From DASZUK01 sp963745595 (lineage in GTDB: Bacteria; Actinomycetota; Acidimicrobiia; Acidimicrobiales; RAAP-2), in assembly GCA_963745595.1 (NCBI GenBank), contig CAVUYB010000014.1, forward strand, positions 124,001-188,000: a DNA stretch of 64,000 nucleotides, in the 5' to 3' direction. The stretch's first letter is position 1; each line of letters starts with the position of its first letter. The position numbers and the translations under genes are program-made. The notes beneath the pieces are model-generated. The model saw nothing but the letters and a program-made list of their open reading frames with translations. It was not told the origin of the DNA and searched no databases. Of this stretch, positions 52,573-60,759 are shown in pieces.

Positions 52573-54551
52573 CGCCCTGGCGCGCTGTCGCCCGGTGGTG
52601 GCGCAATGCCCGGCTCTGGGTGAAGGGCGCGCTCGTCCTCGCATTGCCCGTCGTCGCCCTCCTGGCGATGGGCACCGCCAACCTGGTCGTCGCCAACCAG
52701 CTCGACCACCTCTCCAGCTCGACGTCCGCCACGACCGCGTCGATCGTCGACATCAACCACAGCCTCGACCTCGCCCTCGACGCGGAGACCGGCGTGCGCG
52801 GCTACGCGGCGACCGGGAACCCGGTCTTCCTGCAGCCGTACAACCAGGCGATCGCCGCATTGCGGCCGCTGCGCAAGGCGAAGACGATCGACGGCCTCAC
52901 GCCGCAGGAGACGGCCCGGCTGCGGACACTCGGCCGTCAGGCCATCGTCGTTCTCGCCACCGTCAAGGACGGCGTCGCCGACGGCACGCTGCACGGGACC
53001 GCGCTCGAGACCCAGCTGCTCGACGGCAAGCACATCGAGGACCAGCTCCGGACCACCATTACCGCCGCCCAGGACCGCGAGCGCCAAGCGCTCGCCGAAC
53101 AGCAGAGCCAGGTGACCAACGCCCAGGACACGGCGAACATCATCAACATCGTCGGCATGGTCGTCGGCATCCTCGCCGGCCTGCTCGCCATGGTCCTCCT
53201 CCTGCGGGGCATCATCCGGCGGGTCACGAGTGTCAACCGCAACACCGAGCGGTTCCTGGCCGGCCAGCCGATGGACCTGTACGAGCCGACGAAGGACGAG
53301 ATCGGCCACCTCGAGACGGTGCTGCTCGGCGCGGCCGACCTCGTCACCCGACGGGAACAGGAGCTGCAGGCCGCCCGGGACGAGGCCGTCGCGGCGACGC
53401 GGGCGAAGGACACGTTCCTCGGCCGGATGAGCCACGAGCTGCGGACCCCATTGACCGCCATCCTCGGCTTCGGCCAGCTCCTGCAGATGGAGGACCTCGC
53501 CGCCGACGATGCGGACAGCGCCGACCACATCGTCTCGGCCGGCGAGCATCTGCTCGCGCTCATCGAGGATCTGCTCGACATCTCACGCATCGAGACCGAC
53601 CATCTCTCGCTCTCGCTCGAACCGATCCTGCTCGGCGACGTCGTCGACGAGTCCGTCTCGCTCCTCCGCCCGCAGGCGACCGCTCGAGACGTCACCGTCG
53701 ATATCGTCGGCGTCGGCCCGGGCGTCGTCCAGGCCGACCGCCAACGGCTGAAGCAGGTCGTCCTCAACCTCGTCTCGAACGCCATCAAGTACAACCGCGT
53801 CGGCGGGACCGTCGCCGTGTCCTGGAGGCCGGGGCCGGGGTCGGAAGCGGGGTCGGCGACAACGGTCGAGCTCGTGGTCGAAGACACCGGCATCGGCATC
53901 CTCGCCGAGAACGTCGACCGCCTCTTCGATCCGTTCGACCGCCTCGGCGCAGAGGCGACCGGCGTCGAAGGCGCCGGCGTCGGCCTCTCGCTCTCGAAGG
54001 CCCTGACGGAGGCGATGCGCGGCACGATCGACGCGTCGAGCGAACGAGGTCGGGGGTCGACGTTCACGGTCACGCTGCCGGCCGCCGAACTGCCGGCCGG
54101 CGAGCTACCCCCCAGCCCCGACCGGCCGCGTGGTGTCATCACCAGCAGGCCTCGACCCGACGACCCGGCCGGCCGGACAACCGACGCCGGCATCGTCCTC
54201 TACGCCGAGGACAACCTGGCCAGCCTCGGCGTCATCGAGCGCGTCTTCGCTCGCCGGCCGGAGACGCTGGAGGTCGCCATCCAGGGCAAGATGGTCCTGG
54301 ACCTGGCCAAGGTGGTGCAGCCGGTCCTCGTCGTCCTCGACCTCCACCTCCCGGACCTGAGCGGCGAGGACGTCCTGCGGGAGCTGAAGGCCGACCCGGC
54401 GACCGCGGCGATCCCCGTCGTCATCCTGTCCGCGTCGGCGACCGAGGGCCATCGGCGCCGGCTGCTCGACGGCGGCGCGCTGGCGTACCTGACGAAGCCG
54501 TTGAACGTTCCGGAGTTCCTCGCCCTCCTCGACCGAGTCGTCGACGGCTAG
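52569..54551 (+). CDS. CHASE3 hybrid sensor histidine kinase with C-terminal receiver
   Basis: A 660-residue membrane sensor. A first helix (about 20-45) leads to a periplasmic CHASE3-type domain (SLDLALDAETGVRGYAATG, LQPYNQAIAALRPLRKAK) and a second helix at about 190-220 (IINIVGMVVGILAGLLAMVL), then a HAMP-like linker. The HisKA box is RMSHELRTPLTAILGFGQ, the ATPase has LVSNAIKYN, VEDTGIGI and GAGVGLSLSKAL, and the receiver has VLYAEDN, the phospho-Asp in LDLHLPDLSG and LTKPLN. The ATG overlaps the glmS stop, which ties its translation to a cell-wall precursor enzyme. No dedicated DNA-binding output is encoded next to it, so it may act by phosphorelay. Confidence 0.9.
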   Translation: MTPWRAVARWWRNARLWVKGALVLALPVVALLAMGTANLVVANQLDHLSSSTSATTASIVDINHSLDLALDAETGVRGYAATGNPVFLQPYNQAIAALRPLRKAKTIDGLTPQETARLRTLGRQAIVVLATVKDGVADGTLHGTALETQLLDGKHIEDQLRTTITAAQDRERQALAEQQSQVTNAQDTANIINIVGMVVGILAGLLAMVLLLRGIIRRVTSVNRNTERFLAGQPMDLYEPTKDEIGHLETVLLGAADLVTRREQELQAARDEAVAATRAKDTFLGRMSHELRTPLTAILGFGQLLQMEDLAADDADSADHIVSAGEHLLALIEDLLDISRIETDHLSLSLEPILLGDVVDESVSLLRPQATARDVTVDIVGVGPGVVQADRQRLKQVVLNLVSNAIKYNRVGGTVAVSWRPGPGSEAGSATTVELVVEDTGIGILAENVDRLFDPFDRLGAEATGVEGAGVGLSLSKALTEAMRGTIDASSERGRGSTFTVTLPAAELPAGELPPSPDRPRGVITSRPRPDDPAGRTTDAGIVLYAEDNLASLGVIERVFARRPETLEVAIQGKMVLDLAKVVQPVLVVLDLHLPDLSGEDVLRELKADPATAAIPVVILSASATEGHRRRLLDGGALAYLTKPLNVPEFLALLDRVVDG

Positions 54552-55048
54552 CCGCCGTCGAGGGCCTTCGCCAGGAGCGCCCGCAGCGCCGCCCGCTCAC
54601 CGGGGTCGAGGGCGGACAGGACGTCGTCCTCGACGCTTTCGAGCCCTCGCTCGGCGCGCTGCAACGCCCGCACGCCCTTCGGGGTGATGTCGACGATGTG
54701 CCGACGCCGGTCGACCGGGTCCCGCCGCCGCCGGGCATAGCCCGCGGCCTCGAGGTCGTTGAGCAACAGGACGAGGTTGTTCGGGTCGAGGCACATCGCC
54801 TCCCCCATCGCCTGCTGCGGAGCCGCCCGGTGGTCACGCAGGAGGCTCAACGCGACGAACTCCTTCAACCGCATGCCGAGCACCGACTCGGGCGTCCGGC
54901 GATAGACGACCCGAGCCAACTGGGTCAGCAGGACGACGACGCCGGGCGGTCCGGCCGGCGTCGGCGATCCGGCCAGCGTCTCCGGCCCGGCCAGCGCCGT
55001 CCCGGGCGCCGCCAGGTCGACCCCGTCGACTACTCCGGTCGCGCTCAT
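54548..55048 (-). CDS. MarR-family transcriptional regulator
   Basis: A 166-residue winged-helix regulator with a Gly/Pro-rich N-terminus. VLGMRLKEFVALSLLRDH, QAMGEAMCLDPNNLVLLLND and LEAAGYARRRRDPVDRRRHI followed by VDITPKGVRALQRAE make the MarR core. It is divergent to an MFS exporter gene and a 12-1-12 palindrome lies between, so it probably represses that exporter and itself. The ATG follows TACTAT by seven bases. Its end overlaps the hybrid kinase gene by four bases. Confidence 0.9.
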   Translation of the reverse strand: MSATGVVDGVDLAAPGTALAGPETLAGSPTPAGPPGVVVLLTQLARVVYRRTPESVLGMRLKEFVALSLLRDHRAAPQQAMGEAMCLDPNNLVLLLNDLEAAGYARRRRDPVDRRRHIVDITPKGVRALQRAERGLESVEDDVLSALDPGERAALRALLAKALDGG

Positions 55049-55055
55049 CGTCCAG

Positions 55056-55061
55056 ATAGTA
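55056..55061 (-). promoter_or_regulatory. Candidate -10 element of the MarR gene
   Basis: On the minus strand TACTAT ends seven bases before the MarR ATG at 55048, giving a leaderless transcript. Confidence 0.45.
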
Positions 55062-55092
55062 GCGGTTCTCGGCGTCGTATTGTAGGTCTAGT

Positions 55093-55117
55093 GATAGTCA
55101 CTGCCGCAGTGATTATC
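55093..55117. promoter_or_regulatory. MarR operator (12-1-12 inverted repeat)
   Basis: GATAGTCACTGC-C-GCAGTGATTATC pairs at 11 of 12 arm positions and sits midway between the divergent MarR and MFS genes. It overlaps the expected -35 region of the MFS promoter, whose -10 is probably TATCGT at 55131-55136. Confidence 0.75.
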
Positions 55118-55146
55118 CCAGTCTGTGTGGTATCGTTCGCCACGAG

Positions 55147-56631
55147 ATGTCGCCGTCGCACGACCGCCGTCGCTGGTACGCCCTGATCGTCGTCTGCTTC
55201 GCGATGTTGATGAACTCGCTCGACCAGACGATCGTCAACGTCGCGTTGCCGACGATCCAGCACGACCTCCACTTCACGCAGGCCAACTTGGCCTGGGTCA
55301 TCGACGCCTACCTCCTCACGTTCGGTGGGGCGCTCCTGCTGGCCGGACGGCTCGGCGACCTCTTCGGCCGCCGGCGTGTCTTCTTGATCGGCGTCTTGGT
55401 GTTCACCGCGGCGTCGGCCGCCTGCGGCGCGAGCACCGACCAGGCGATGCTGATCGTCGCCCGGTTCGTCCAGGGCTTCGGCGCTGCCCTCTCGTCGTCG
55501 GTCATCCTGGCGATCATCGTCGCCGAGTTCCCCGAAGCCCGCGAGCGGGCCCGGGCGATGAGCTCGTACGTCTTCGTTGCGGTCTGCGGGGGCGCGGTCG
55601 GCCTGCTCCTCGGGGGCGCACTGACCCAGGCGCTGAGCTGGCACTGGATCTTCTTCATCAACGTCCCGATCGGCGTCGTCACGCTCGGGCTCGGGTGGTT
55701 CCTGATCGACGAGAACGTCGGTCTCGGCTTGCGGGCCGGCTTGGACGTCGGTGGCGCGGTGCTGAGCACCGCCGGGATGATGGTCGGCATCTACGCCATC
55801 GTCAGCGCCAGCCAGGACGGCTGGCTGACGGCCCACACGCTCGGCTTCCTCGGGCTCGCCGTCGTGCTCCTCGTCGCGTTCGGCGTCCTCGAATCTCGGT
55901 TGCGCAACCCGATCATCCCGCTGCGCATCCTGCGCTGCCGTGGCCTCGTGCCGACGAGCTTCGCCCGAGGGCTGACGATCATGGGGATGTACTCGACGCT
56001 GTTCATCGGCGTCCTCTACTTCCAGCACATCCTCGGCTACGACAGCATCACGACGGGGCTGGCGTACCTGCCGATGACGCTCGCCGTCATGGTCATGTCG
56101 CTCGGCGTGACGTCGCGGCTGATGCGCCGGTTCGGACCGAAGTGGACGGCCATGGCCGGCTTCGTGCTCTTGCTGGTCGGCCTGCTCATCTTCGGCCAGT
56201 CCGGACAGCACGTCGCCTTCGTCCCGAGACTGTTGATCTCGTCGTTGATGATCGGCATCGGTGCGGCGGCGGCGTTGATGCCGATGTTGACGATCGCGTT
56301 GGCCGAGGTGCCCGCGGTGGACGCCGGCCTCGGCTCCGGGGTGATCAACGTCGCCCAGCAGATCGCCGCGGCCCTTGGCGTGGCGATCCTCGGCACGATC
56401 GCCGACGAGCGCACGACGACGCTCCTGGCTCGGGGCCAGTCGACGGCCAGCGCCCTCACCGGGGGGTACCACCTGGCCTTCGCGGTGGCCGCCGGCTGCG
56501 TCGGCCTGGCGATCGTCGTCACCGCGGTCTTCATCCATTCGCCGAAGGTCAACCGGCCCGCCCCCGTCCCCGATCTCGCCGCGGAGGGCGAGGCGGTGCC
56601 GATGGTCGTCCAGGCCGACCTCGACGCTTGA
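55147..56631 (+). CDS. MFS drug exporter of the 14-helix DHA2 type (MarR-linked)
   Basis: A 494-residue EmrB/QacA-type multidrug exporter. LMNSLDQTIVNVALPTIQHD, WVIDAYLLTFGGALLLAGRL with GRLGDLFGRRRVFL (motif A), VCGGAVGLLLGGALTQALSW and WIFFINVPIGVVTLGLGWFL are diagnostic. About fourteen helices can be counted. The ATG at 55147 lies ten bases after the probable -10 box and immediately after the operator region. The stop is followed within about 30 bases by a TetR gene, making a three-gene efflux region. Substrate unknown. Confidence 0.9.
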   Translation: MSPSHDRRRWYALIVVCFAMLMNSLDQTIVNVALPTIQHDLHFTQANLAWVIDAYLLTFGGALLLAGRLGDLFGRRRVFLIGVLVFTAASAACGASTDQAMLIVARFVQGFGAALSSSVILAIIVAEFPEARERARAMSSYVFVAVCGGAVGLLLGGALTQALSWHWIFFINVPIGVVTLGLGWFLIDENVGLGLRAGLDVGGAVLSTAGMMVGIYAIVSASQDGWLTAHTLGFLGLAVVLLVAFGVLESRLRNPIIPLRILRCRGLVPTSFARGLTIMGMYSTLFIGVLYFQHILGYDSITTGLAYLPMTLAVMVMSLGVTSRLMRRFGPKWTAMAGFVLLLVGLLIFGQSGQHVAFVPRLLISSLMIGIGAAAALMPMLTIALAEVPAVDAGLGSGVINVAQQIAAALGVAILGTIADERTTTLLARGQSTASALTGGYHLAFAVAAGCVGLAIVVTAVFIHSPKVNRPAPVPDLAAEGEAVPMVVQADLDA

Positions 56632-56633
56632 TA

Positions 56634-56655
56634 AGTAGTTAGTAACTAGTAACTT
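56634..56655 (+). promoter_or_regulatory. TetR operator overlapping the -10 element
   Basis: Three consecutive heptamers, AGTAGTT-AGTAACT-AGTAACT (56634-56654), contain the palindrome AGTTA-G-TAACT (56637-56647). They run into TAACTT (56650-56655), which ends seven bases before the GTG of the TetR gene. The AT-rich patch suggests an autoregulatory operator. Confidence 0.6.
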
Positions 56656-56662
56656 CGACCCC

Positions 56663-57241
56663 GTGGCGACGGGCTCACGACGGATGACGGGCGACGAACG
56701 CCGGCGGCAGGTGCTCGAGATCGCCGCCGTCGAGTTCGCGGCCGGTGGGCTCCACGGCACGTCGACCGAGGTCATCGCCCGCCGGGCCGGGATCACCCAG
56801 GCGTACGTCTTCCGCCTGTTCGGCACGAAGAAGTCGCTCTTCCTGCTCGTCGTCGAGGCGGCGTTCGACCGGATGACCGACGGGATGCAGGCGGCTGCCG
56901 GGACCGCGACCGGGCTCGACGGGCTGGCCGCGATGGGCGCTCGGTACTACGACCTGCTGGCCGACCGGACGACGCTCCTCCTCCAGCTGCAGGGGTTCGC
57001 GGCCTGCGGCGACGACGACGTCCGCCAGGCCGTCCGCGGCCGGATGAGCCGGATGTGGAATGTCGTCGCCATGACTGGACTGGAGCCGGTGACGATCAAG
57101 TCGTTCCTGGCGTTCGGCATGCTCCTCAACAGTGGCGCCGCAGTCGACGTCGGCGAGCTCGACGAACCGTGGGCGGCGGGCATCCGAACCCGGATCCAGC
57201 CCGGCCTGTTCGAGCACATCACGACCGCGACGAACCGTTGA
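56663..57241 (+). CDS. TetR-family transcriptional regulator
   Basis: A 192-residue repressor. RRQVLEIAAVEFAAGGLHGT, STEVIARRAGITQAYVFRLF and GTKKSLFLLVVEAAFDRMTD form the DNA-binding domain; the remainder is a helical ligand domain with LLLQLQGFAACGDDDVRQAV. The GTG at 56663 lies directly after the operator-like heptamers, so it most likely controls its own transcript. Its stop overlaps the TTG start of the next exporter gene, so regulator and exporter are coupled in one operon. Confidence 0.9.
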   Translation: MATGSRRMTGDERRRQVLEIAAVEFAAGGLHGTSTEVIARRAGITQAYVFRLFGTKKSLFLLVVEAAFDRMTDGMQAAAGTATGLDGLAAMGARYYDLLADRTTLLLQLQGFAACGDDDVRQAVRGRMSRMWNVVAMTGLEPVTIKSFLAFGMLLNSGAAVDVGELDEPWAAGIRTRIQPGLFEHITTATNR

Positions 57242-58605
57242 GGCGAACGGCACCGGCGCTGCTGATCGTCGCGCTCGTCGTCGCGGCGGTCGGCAGCCTC
57301 GGCGCGCCGCTGATCACGAGCGTGGCGACGACGTTCCACGTATCGCTGGCCGCCGCGCAGTGGACCTTGACGATCACGCTGCTGACGGGTGTCGTGGCGA
57401 CGCCGGTCCTCGGCCGCCTCGGCGCCGGGAAGCATCGGCGGGCAACCGTACTGGCGACGCTCGGTGTCGTCGTCGTCGGCAGCGCGCTGACCGTCCTGCC
57501 GCTGCCGTTCGCCTGGTTGGTCGTCGGCCGCGGCGCCCAGGGCGTCGGCCTCGGGCTGACCGCGTTGATGATCGGCGTCGCCCGCGACCATCTGCCGCCC
57601 CAACGGGCAGCGGCGACGATCGCCCTCGTCTCGGTGGCGTCGACGGTCGGGATCGGCATCGGCTATCCGCTGGCCGGCCTGCTCGCCGACGTCGGCGGTG
57701 TCCGGGCCGCCTACGGCTTCGGCCTGGCCGTCACCGCCCTCGCGCTGCTTGTCGCGGCCGCGACGATCCCGGCCGCTCCCCCGCGACCGGCCGCGACGGT
57801 CGACGTCGCGGGCGCGGTCCTCCTCGCCGGCGGCCTCACCGCGCTGCTCGTCGTCGCCAGCGAGACACGGCTCTGGCGGACCGACGTTCCGGCCGCGGTC
57901 GGACTGGTCGTCGTGGCGATCGGGCTGCTCGTCGCGTGGTCGGCTGTCGAACGTCGGGTGGCGACGCCGCTGGTCGACCTGCGACTGCTTCGGCAGCCGA
58001 CGGTGGCCGCGGCGAACGTCGCGATGCTCGCCGGCGGGATCGGCATGTACCTGCTGCTGACGCTCGTCACCCGGTACGCGCAGACGCCACGCTCGACCGG
58101 CTACGGGTTCGGGCTGTCGACGTTCGCGGCTGGCCTCGTCCTCGTCCCGTTCTCCGCCCTCGGCTTCGTCGCCGGCCGGGCCGTCCCCCGCGTCCGGGCG
58201 CCGGCTACCCGCGTCCTCGGCGGCGCCGCGGCCGTCGTCCTCGTCGCGTTCATCGTCTTCGGCGTCGCCCGGTCGAGCCTGGCCGGGCTCGTCGTCGCCA
58301 TGGCCGCCCTCGGGCTCGGGGTCGGCGCGTTCTCCGCGGCGATGCCCGCGGTCATCCTCCGGACGACGCCCCCGAGCGAGACGTCGAGCGCGATGGGCGT
58401 GAACCAGGTCGTCCGCGGGACCGGCTTCTCGCTCGGCTCCGCCATCGGCGGGCTCGTCCTGGCCGCCGCCACCGCAACCGGTCGGCTCTTCCCGACCGAC
58501 GCCGGCTACACCACCGCGACGTGGGTCGGGATCGCGGTCATGGCGGTCACCGCGACCGTCAGCGTCGCCATTCCCGACGACCGCGGACCGGAGCCTGGCA
58601 CCTAA
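57238..58605 (+). CDS. MFS transporter (TetR-linked)
   Basis: A 455-residue major facilitator. ALLIVALVVAAVGSLGAPLI, FHVSLAAAQWTLTITLLTGV, TPVLGRLGAGKHRRATV (motif A variant), VSVASTVGIGIGYPLAGLLA and LRTTPPSETSSAMGVNQVVR are consistent with a DHA2-like drug exporter. The TTG at 57238 overlaps the TetR stop (TTGA), the same coupling used at the YihY gene. Regulation by the TetR protein is expected. Substrate unknown. Confidence 0.85.
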   Translation: MRRTAPALLIVALVVAAVGSLGAPLITSVATTFHVSLAAAQWTLTITLLTGVVATPVLGRLGAGKHRRATVLATLGVVVVGSALTVLPLPFAWLVVGRGAQGVGLGLTALMIGVARDHLPPQRAAATIALVSVASTVGIGIGYPLAGLLADVGGVRAAYGFGLAVTALALLVAAATIPAAPPRPAATVDVAGAVLLAGGLTALLVVASETRLWRTDVPAAVGLVVVAIGLLVAWSAVERRVATPLVDLRLLRQPTVAAANVAMLAGGIGMYLLLTLVTRYAQTPRSTGYGFGLSTFAAGLVLVPFSALGFVAGRAVPRVRAPATRVLGGAAAVVLVAFIVFGVARSSLAGLVVAMAALGLGVGAFSAAMPAVILRTTPPSETSSAMGVNQVVRGTGFSLGSAIGGLVLAAATATGRLFPTDAGYTTATWVGIAVMAVTATVSVAIPDDRGPEPGT

Positions 58606-58621
58606 GTACACCGAGTTGTAC
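58606..58621. promoter_or_regulatory. Palindrome upstream of the acyltransferase gene
   Basis: GTACA-CCGAGT-TGTAC is a perfect 5-6-5 inverted repeat immediately after the MFS stop. TACCAT (58619-58624) overlapping it could be a -10 box. It may be an operator or a weak hairpin. Confidence 0.3.
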
Positions 58622-58736
58622 CATTGAGGTCGGCCGGTGGCTTGCAGGTCATCTGCGGGCCAGGGCGCCTCGCCGGCCGCAGTTGGCGCCGGCCGGGCAG
58701 GCACCGGTCGGCTCGATCGGAAGGTCGGTCGTCGGC

Positions 58737-60755
58737 ATGGTCCGCAGGGGGGATGACCCACGGCTCGGCTACCAGCCGGGCCTCGATGGGCTACGGGCGG
58801 TCGCCGTGCTCGGGGTCATCGCGTTCCACAACTTCTCGTGGCTCCCCGGCGGCTACTACGGCGTCGACACGTTCTTCGCGCTCTCCGGTTTCCTGATCAC
58901 GTCGCTGCTCCTGACGGAGTGGCGAGACAGCGGGACGATCGCCCTCGTCCGGTTCTGGGGGCGGCGGGCCCGGCGGCTGCTGCCCGCGCTGTTCCTGCTC
59001 GTCGCGGTCGTCGGCATCGTCGCCGCGCTGTGGCCGGCGACGTTCGGCGACGTCGACATCGTGCCGTCGGCCGCGGCCGCGGTGTTCTATGTCGGCAACT
59101 GGTACTTCATCGGCGGCCACTCGACGTACTTCGGCGCGATCACCCAACCGTCGCCGTTCCTCCACACGTGGTCGCTGGCGATCGAGGAGCAGTTCTACCT
59201 CGTCTGGCCGCTCGTCGTGCTGGCGATCCTGCGCGTCGGTCGCCGCCTGACGTACCGCCGCCGGCTCGATGTCCTGCTCGGGACGGCCGTCGTCGGCACG
59301 ATCGCGTCCGCGGCGGCGATGGCGTGGCTCGCCCCGACCGGTGGGCTGACGACACGGGCGTACTACGGCACCGACACCCGCGCCCAGGGACTCCTCGTCG
59401 GCGCCGCACTGGCCATCGTGCTCGCCCGGCGAGCCGGTCGGTCGGCGCACCGGCGGCCGACCGTCCCCCGCCCGGTGCTCGCCGGCGTCGCGGTGGCCGG
59501 GCTGGTCGGCACCGCCGCGCTGTGGTTCGGCGTCCCGGAGACGTCCGCCCTGGCGTTCCACGGCGGCTTCCTCCTGGCCGCGGTGGCGGCGACCGCAATC
59601 GTCGCCGGCGTCGTCGGCGCGCCGCGCGGTCCGGCCGCAGTGGCGCTCGCCTGGCGGCCGGTCCGGGCGCTCGGCCGGATCTCGTACGGCGTCTACCTCT
59701 GGTACTGGCCGGTCCTGCTCGTCATGACCGGGCCCCGGCTGCACGCCGGCAGCTGGCTGCTCTTCGGGGAACGGCTCGTCGTCACCGTCGGCATCGCCGC
59801 CATCTCGTACCGCCTCGTCGAGCTGCCGATCCGGCACCGCGTCGTCCCGGGCTGGCGAGCACTCGTCGCCGCACCGGTCGCGGCCGGGCTGACGCTCGTC
59901 ACGGTGGCCGTCGCCACGTTCGTCCTGACGAGCCAGGTGTCGCCGCCGGTGTCCGCGACGGTGACCGGCCCCGGCGCGACGAAGGTCCTCCTCGTCGGCG
60001 ACTCGCTCGCCGGTTCGCTCGGCGTCGGGCTCGGGCTGACGGCCGCCCACTACGACGTCGACCTCGTCAACGAGGGCTCGCCCGGCTGCTCGCTCTCGAT
60101 GGACGAGATGATCAAGGTGCTCGACTACACCGTGCCGCCCGGCGCGCCGTGCCAGCTCGGCGACCCGGACGAGCTCATCGACCAGTGGCGGCGGTGGGTC
60201 GACGAGTTCAACCCCGACGTCGTCGTCTACCTGGCCCGCGGCGAGCTCTTCGACCAGCAGGTCGACGACCGGTGGTCGAACATCGATCAGACCGGCTTCG
60301 ACCGCTACCTCACCGGCCGGTTCCACCAGGCCGTCGACGTCCTGCGGTCCCGGGGGGCGGCCGTCGTCCTGCTGACGACGCCGTACTACGACAGCGGCAA
60401 CCAGCCCGACGGCAGCCCGTGGCCGGAGGACGAGCCGACACGGGTCGTCACCGACAACGCGATCATCGACGACGTCGTCCGGTCGGTCGACTCGCCGTCG
60501 GTCACCGCCTTCGACCTCGGCTCGCTAACGTCGCCGGGCGACCACTTCGACCAGAACGTCGACGGCGTCGACCTCCGCTGCGGCGACGGCGTCCACTTCA
60601 CCGAGGCGGCCGGCGAGTGGCTGGCGCCGCGCCTCTTTCCCGACCTCGTCCGCCTCGGTCGCGACCACCGCGAGACGTCGTCGACCGGGCACTGGTCGGG
60701 GACGCCACCGCCGGTCGTCCCGACGTGGTGGCCGAAGCTGCCCTGCGCCACTTAG
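58737..60755 (+). CDS. OafA/YrhL-type membrane acyltransferase with C-terminal SGNH-like domain
   Basis: A 672-residue acyltransferase-3 protein that would transfer acetyl or other acyl groups to envelope sugars. The N-terminal membrane domain has YQPGLDGLRAVAVLGVIAFH, GVDTFFALSGFLITSLLL, RRARRLLPALFLLVAVVG, HTWSLAIEEQFYLVWPLVVL and ISYGVYLWYWPVLLVM, with about ten helices. From about 415 an extracytoplasmic SGNH-type domain follows: VLLVGDSLAGSLGVGLGL (Ser block I), VVYLARGELFDQQ, and GVHFTEAAGEWLAPRLFP (Asp/His-like block V). The ATG at 58737 has weak support; the palindrome upstream may mark the promoter. O-acetylation of peptidoglycan or exopolysaccharide is the usual role. Confidence 0.88.
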   Translation: MVRRGDDPRLGYQPGLDGLRAVAVLGVIAFHNFSWLPGGYYGVDTFFALSGFLITSLLLTEWRDSGTIALVRFWGRRARRLLPALFLLVAVVGIVAALWPATFGDVDIVPSAAAAVFYVGNWYFIGGHSTYFGAITQPSPFLHTWSLAIEEQFYLVWPLVVLAILRVGRRLTYRRRLDVLLGTAVVGTIASAAAMAWLAPTGGLTTRAYYGTDTRAQGLLVGAALAIVLARRAGRSAHRRPTVPRPVLAGVAVAGLVGTAALWFGVPETSALAFHGGFLLAAVAATAIVAGVVGAPRGPAAVALAWRPVRALGRISYGVYLWYWPVLLVMTGPRLHAGSWLLFGERLVVTVGIAAISYRLVELPIRHRVVPGWRALVAAPVAAGLTLVTVAVATFVLTSQVSPPVSATVTGPGATKVLLVGDSLAGSLGVGLGLTAAHYDVDLVNEGSPGCSLSMDEMIKVLDYTVPPGAPCQLGDPDELIDQWRRWVDEFNPDVVVYLARGELFDQQVDDRWSNIDQTGFDRYLTGRFHQAVDVLRSRGAAVVLLTTPYYDSGNQPDGSPWPEDEPTRVVTDNAIIDDVVRSVDSPSVTAFDLGSLTSPGDHFDQNVDGVDLRCGDGVHFTEAAGEWLAPRLFPDLVRLGRDHRETSSTGHWSGTPPPVVPTWWPKLPCAT

Positions 60756-60759
60756 TCGG

